A DNA stretch of 64,000 nt from an uncultured Alphaproteobacteria bacterium. GTDB lineage: Bacteria > Pseudomonadota > Alphaproteobacteria > RF32 > CAG-239. The notes under the pieces were generated by a model. That model was not told where the DNA came from, did not search any database, and saw nothing but the letters and a program-made list of their open reading frames with translations. Below are positions 63,093 through 64,000 of this stretch, one piece after another; the first letter of the stretch is position 1; each line of letters opens with the position of its first letter. A program made the translations under genes and the position numbers. The DNA is taken from positions 64,485 to 128,484 of the forward strand of contig CALXZL010000002.1 in the NCBI GenBank assembly GCA_944393215.1, in the 5' to 3' direction.

Positions 63093-64000
63093 TTAATTTT
63101 TAGCAATTTGACCGATACAATAATATTCAAACCCGTTTTTAACTGCTTCTTCCTGATTGATAATATTACGCAGATCCACAATACAAGGGCTCAAGACTTC
63201 ATGTTTTAATTTAGAAAAATCAATATTTCTGAAATCTTCCCACTCGGTTAAAACGGCAATCACTTCGGCATCTTTGCAAGCTTGATAAATGTCGGTAGCA
63301 TAATCCACATTTTCAATCAGAAGTTTGCGTGCATTATCAAGGGCTTTAGGATCATAAACACAAATATTTCGATTAATTTTAAGCATATCGCGCACAATAT
63401 CCATGGCAGGAGATTCACGGCAATCATCCGTGCCGCCTTTGAAAGCCAAACCCAAAACGGCAACCCGTCCCTTGGCTCTATCGGAAAGATGAGATAAAAT
63501 ACGTTCTGCCATTTCGGCTTTACGTTCATCATTTTTGGCAATGGTTGTTTCAATCAAATGCAAATGAACACCAAATTTTTTAGCCATTTGCGCCATGGCA
63601 TTGGTATCTTTGGGAAAACAAGAGCCACCGTATCCGGGACCGGGATTCAAAAATTTCTTGCCGATACGGGAATCCAAACCCATACCTTGTGCCACTTCTT
63701 TAATATCGGCACCCGATTTTTCGCAGAAATTTGCCATTTCATTAATATAATGAATTTTCATGGCAAGAAAGGCATTAGAGGCATATTTGATTGTTTCGGA
63801 AGAGCGACGTTTCACAAACAAAAATTGTGTTTTGTTTTCAAAGGGTTGATAAAGTTTTTTCATAACTTCGCGGGCTTTATCGCTGTTAGCCCCGACCACA
63901 ATTCTGTCCGGATTAAAGAAGTCATGAATAGCAAAACCTTCCCGTAAAAACTCGGGCAAAGAAATCACATCAAAATCAGCGGTTGGGTTGACTTTGCGGA
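63093..64000 (-). CDS. UDP-glucose 6-dehydrogenase family, 3' part
   Basis: The frame is open to the window edge. The visible portion, about 302 codons, covers the central and C-terminal parts. VNPTADFDVISLPEFLREGFAIHDFFNPDRIVVG and the catalytic GPGYGGSCFPKDTNA match the UDP-glucose/GDP-mannose dehydrogenase family; LRNIINQEEAVKNGFEYYCIG is the C-terminal end. Likely makes UDP-glucuronate for envelope polysaccharide. The N-terminal NAD-binding part lies outside. Confidence 0.9.
   Translation of the reverse strand, partial: RKVNPTADFDVISLPEFLREGFAIHDFFNPDRIVVGANSDKAREVMKKLYQPFENKTQFLFVKRRSSETIKYASNAFLAMKIHYINEMANFCEKSGADIKEVAQGMGLDSRIGKKFLNPGPGYGGSCFPKDTNAMAQMAKKFGVHLHLIETTIAKNDERKAEMAERILSHLSDRAKGRVAVLGLAFKGGTDDCRESPAMDIVRDMLKINRNICVYDPKALDNARKLLIENVDYATDIYQACKDAEVIAVLTEWEDFRNIDFSKLKHEVLSPCIVDLRNIINQEEAVKNGFEYYCIGQIAKN

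Overview
The window reads as an ordinary chromosomal stretch of an AT-rich (roughly 36-40% G+C by eye) Gram-negative alphaproteobacterium, probably an uncultured, gut-type lineage. Seen in the sequence: a circularly permuted two-piece tmRNA directly followed by the alphaproteobacterial type of SspB; rpiB-glyA close to nrdR-nusB; lipid A genes lpxA/lpxI/lpxB using LpxI rather than LpxH; adjacent tRNA-Cys/tRNA-Asn; an autotransporter with a C-terminal outer-membrane barrel. Assignment below class level is inference. Most genes have AGGAG-type ribosome sites, CCA is encoded in the tRNAs, and gene ends are marked by clear intrinsic terminators. TAG, TAA and TGA all serve as normal stops.

Layout. 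1-4.9 kb: a polyprenol/diacylglycerol-type CTP kinase, then a dTMP/folate cluster (dut, thyX, folA), then a gene broken by an in-frame TAG. 4.9-6 kb: tmRNA, sspB and a ribbon-helix-helix gene (trans-translation and tag delivery). 6-16.6 kb: hydrolase, cysE, mnmA, two small exported proteins, trmJ, two tandem ArsB/NhaD-type transporters, small unknown genes, glmM. 16.6-25.5 kb: fmt and def separated by a 573-residue HEXXH protein on the opposite strand; a palindromic repeat; nusB-nrdR-murF; a WG-repeat lipoprotein of foreign look; rpiB-glyA; tRNA-Cys and tRNA-Asn. 25.5-35.7 kb: a hairpin-rich non-coding block, RNHCP and HD proteins, clpP-clpX, a four-gene envelope island (OpgB-like transferase, methyltransferase, GT2, membrane protein) lying between clpP and tig, and tRNA-Leu. 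35.8-42.7 kb: TPR lipoprotein, prfC, comEC, small exported or unknown proteins and an orphan LpxD N-terminal domain. 42.9-52.2 kb: lpxA-lpxI-lpxB, a methyltransferase, an autotransporter, then GtrA + NaxD-like deacetylase + GT2 + ArnT/FlmK-like transferase. 52.2-55.3 kb: a phage tail-fibre module beside tRNA-Met, whose 3' end and terminator are duplicated about 200 bp away. 55.4-64 kb: ROK kinase, MarC, a multi-hairpin block, eptA-terC, nagA-nagB, a SIMPL protein with a metallothionein-like head, and the end of a UDP-glucose dehydrogenase gene.

How it fits together. The envelope theme is strong: lipid A core enzymes, two predicted ways of adding positive charge to lipid A (aminosugar via the NaxD/FlmF2/FlmK-like set, phosphoethanolamine via EptA), an OpgB-like phosphoglycerol transferase and Ugd. 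Amino-sugar metabolism (NagA, NagB, ROK kinase, GlmM, MurF) links catabolism to wall and lipid A precursors. Protein quality control is represented by tmRNA, SspB, ClpX, ClpP, trigger factor and peptide deformylase. No complete mobile element, CRISPR array or rRNA operon was seen. The most unusual items are the nonsense-interrupted gene before tmRNA, the HEXXH gene splitting def/fmt, the orphan LpxD domain, the Cys-rich SIMPL protein, and the tRNA-associated repeat and hairpin blocks.
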